Assembly (NCBI GenBank): GCA_009920595.1
Contig: RFZR01000017.1
Span: 1 to 16,260 of the forward strand
Direction of reading: 5' to 3'
Source: Alphaproteobacteria bacterium
GTDB lineage: Bacteria > Pseudomonadota > Alphaproteobacteria > Rhizobiales > Beijerinckiaceae
Length of the DNA stretch: 16,260 bases
Shown here: positions 16,248 through 16,260 of the stretch, piece after piece
Layout of the letters: every line of letters starts with the position of its first letter
How positions within the stretch are numbered: position 1 is the stretch's first letter
Position numbers and translations under genes: made by a program
The notes under the pieces: model-generated
Database searches by the model: none
Told to the model about the DNA's origin: nothing
Seen by the model: the letters and a program-made list of their open reading frames with translations, nothing else

Positions 16248-16260
16248 TGACTCGCCCAAC
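16247..16260 (+). CDS. Start of the next gene, cut by the window edge (possibly maf)
   Basis: An ATG overlaps the ppsR stop (TAATG) and opens MTRP before the window ends. The overlap suggests a coupled operon. In related genomes the next gene is a Maf-family nucleotide pyrophosphatase, but four residues cannot prove this. Confidence 0.45.

Noticed and set aside
1..16260. An undescribed defence or mobile system
   Set aside because: Every complete gene belongs to a conserved core family in an expected order; no integrase, transposase, toxin-antitoxin pair, CRISPR or phage gene was seen.

Overview
The window looks like the replication-origin region of an alphaproteobacterial chromosome, most likely a member of the Hyphomicrobiales (Rhizobiales) or a close relative, with moderate GC content (judged by eye, not computed). 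The evidence is the gene order: hemE, hemJ, rho, mnmE, mnmG, rsmG, parA and parB on the minus strand, with ppsR divergent from hemE. This matches the arrangement around the origins of Caulobacter, Rickettsia and the rhizobia. No transposon, prophage, CRISPR array, tRNA or rRNA was seen. I found no undescribed system; the value lies in the origin and segregation elements and in two damaged regulatory genes.

Left part (1-2377): on the minus strand, an incomplete cyclic-nucleotide-binding protein gene follows directly after an OmpR-type response regulator gene that has lost an internal piece and its reading frame. Divergent from these is an L,D-transpeptidase-like (YkuD) gene, which converges on the PLP-binding protein gene yggS.

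Middle part (2378-6563): leuS, lptE and holA form a tight plus-strand operon (leucyl-tRNA synthetase, LPS-assembly lipoprotein, DNA polymerase III delta subunit). holA and parB are convergent and their stop codons abut with no base between them.

Right part (6564-15037): a minus-strand run of hemE-hemJ-rho-mnmE-mnmG-rsmG-parA-parB covers haem synthesis, transcription termination, tRNA wobble-uridine modification, 16S rRNA methylation and chromosome partition. Two perfect parS sites lie here, one inside rsmG and one between mnmE and mnmG. The rho gene has an out-of-frame deletion that removes part of its RNA-binding N-terminus, although everything downstream is intact.

The 379-base gap between hemE and ppsR (15038-15416) is the only long non-coding stretch. 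It is AT-rich, carries several DnaA-box-like sequences and an IHF-like site, and is the probable oriC. parAB, parS and oriC together make a compact replication and segregation locus. Several genes near the origin start with TTG or GTG.
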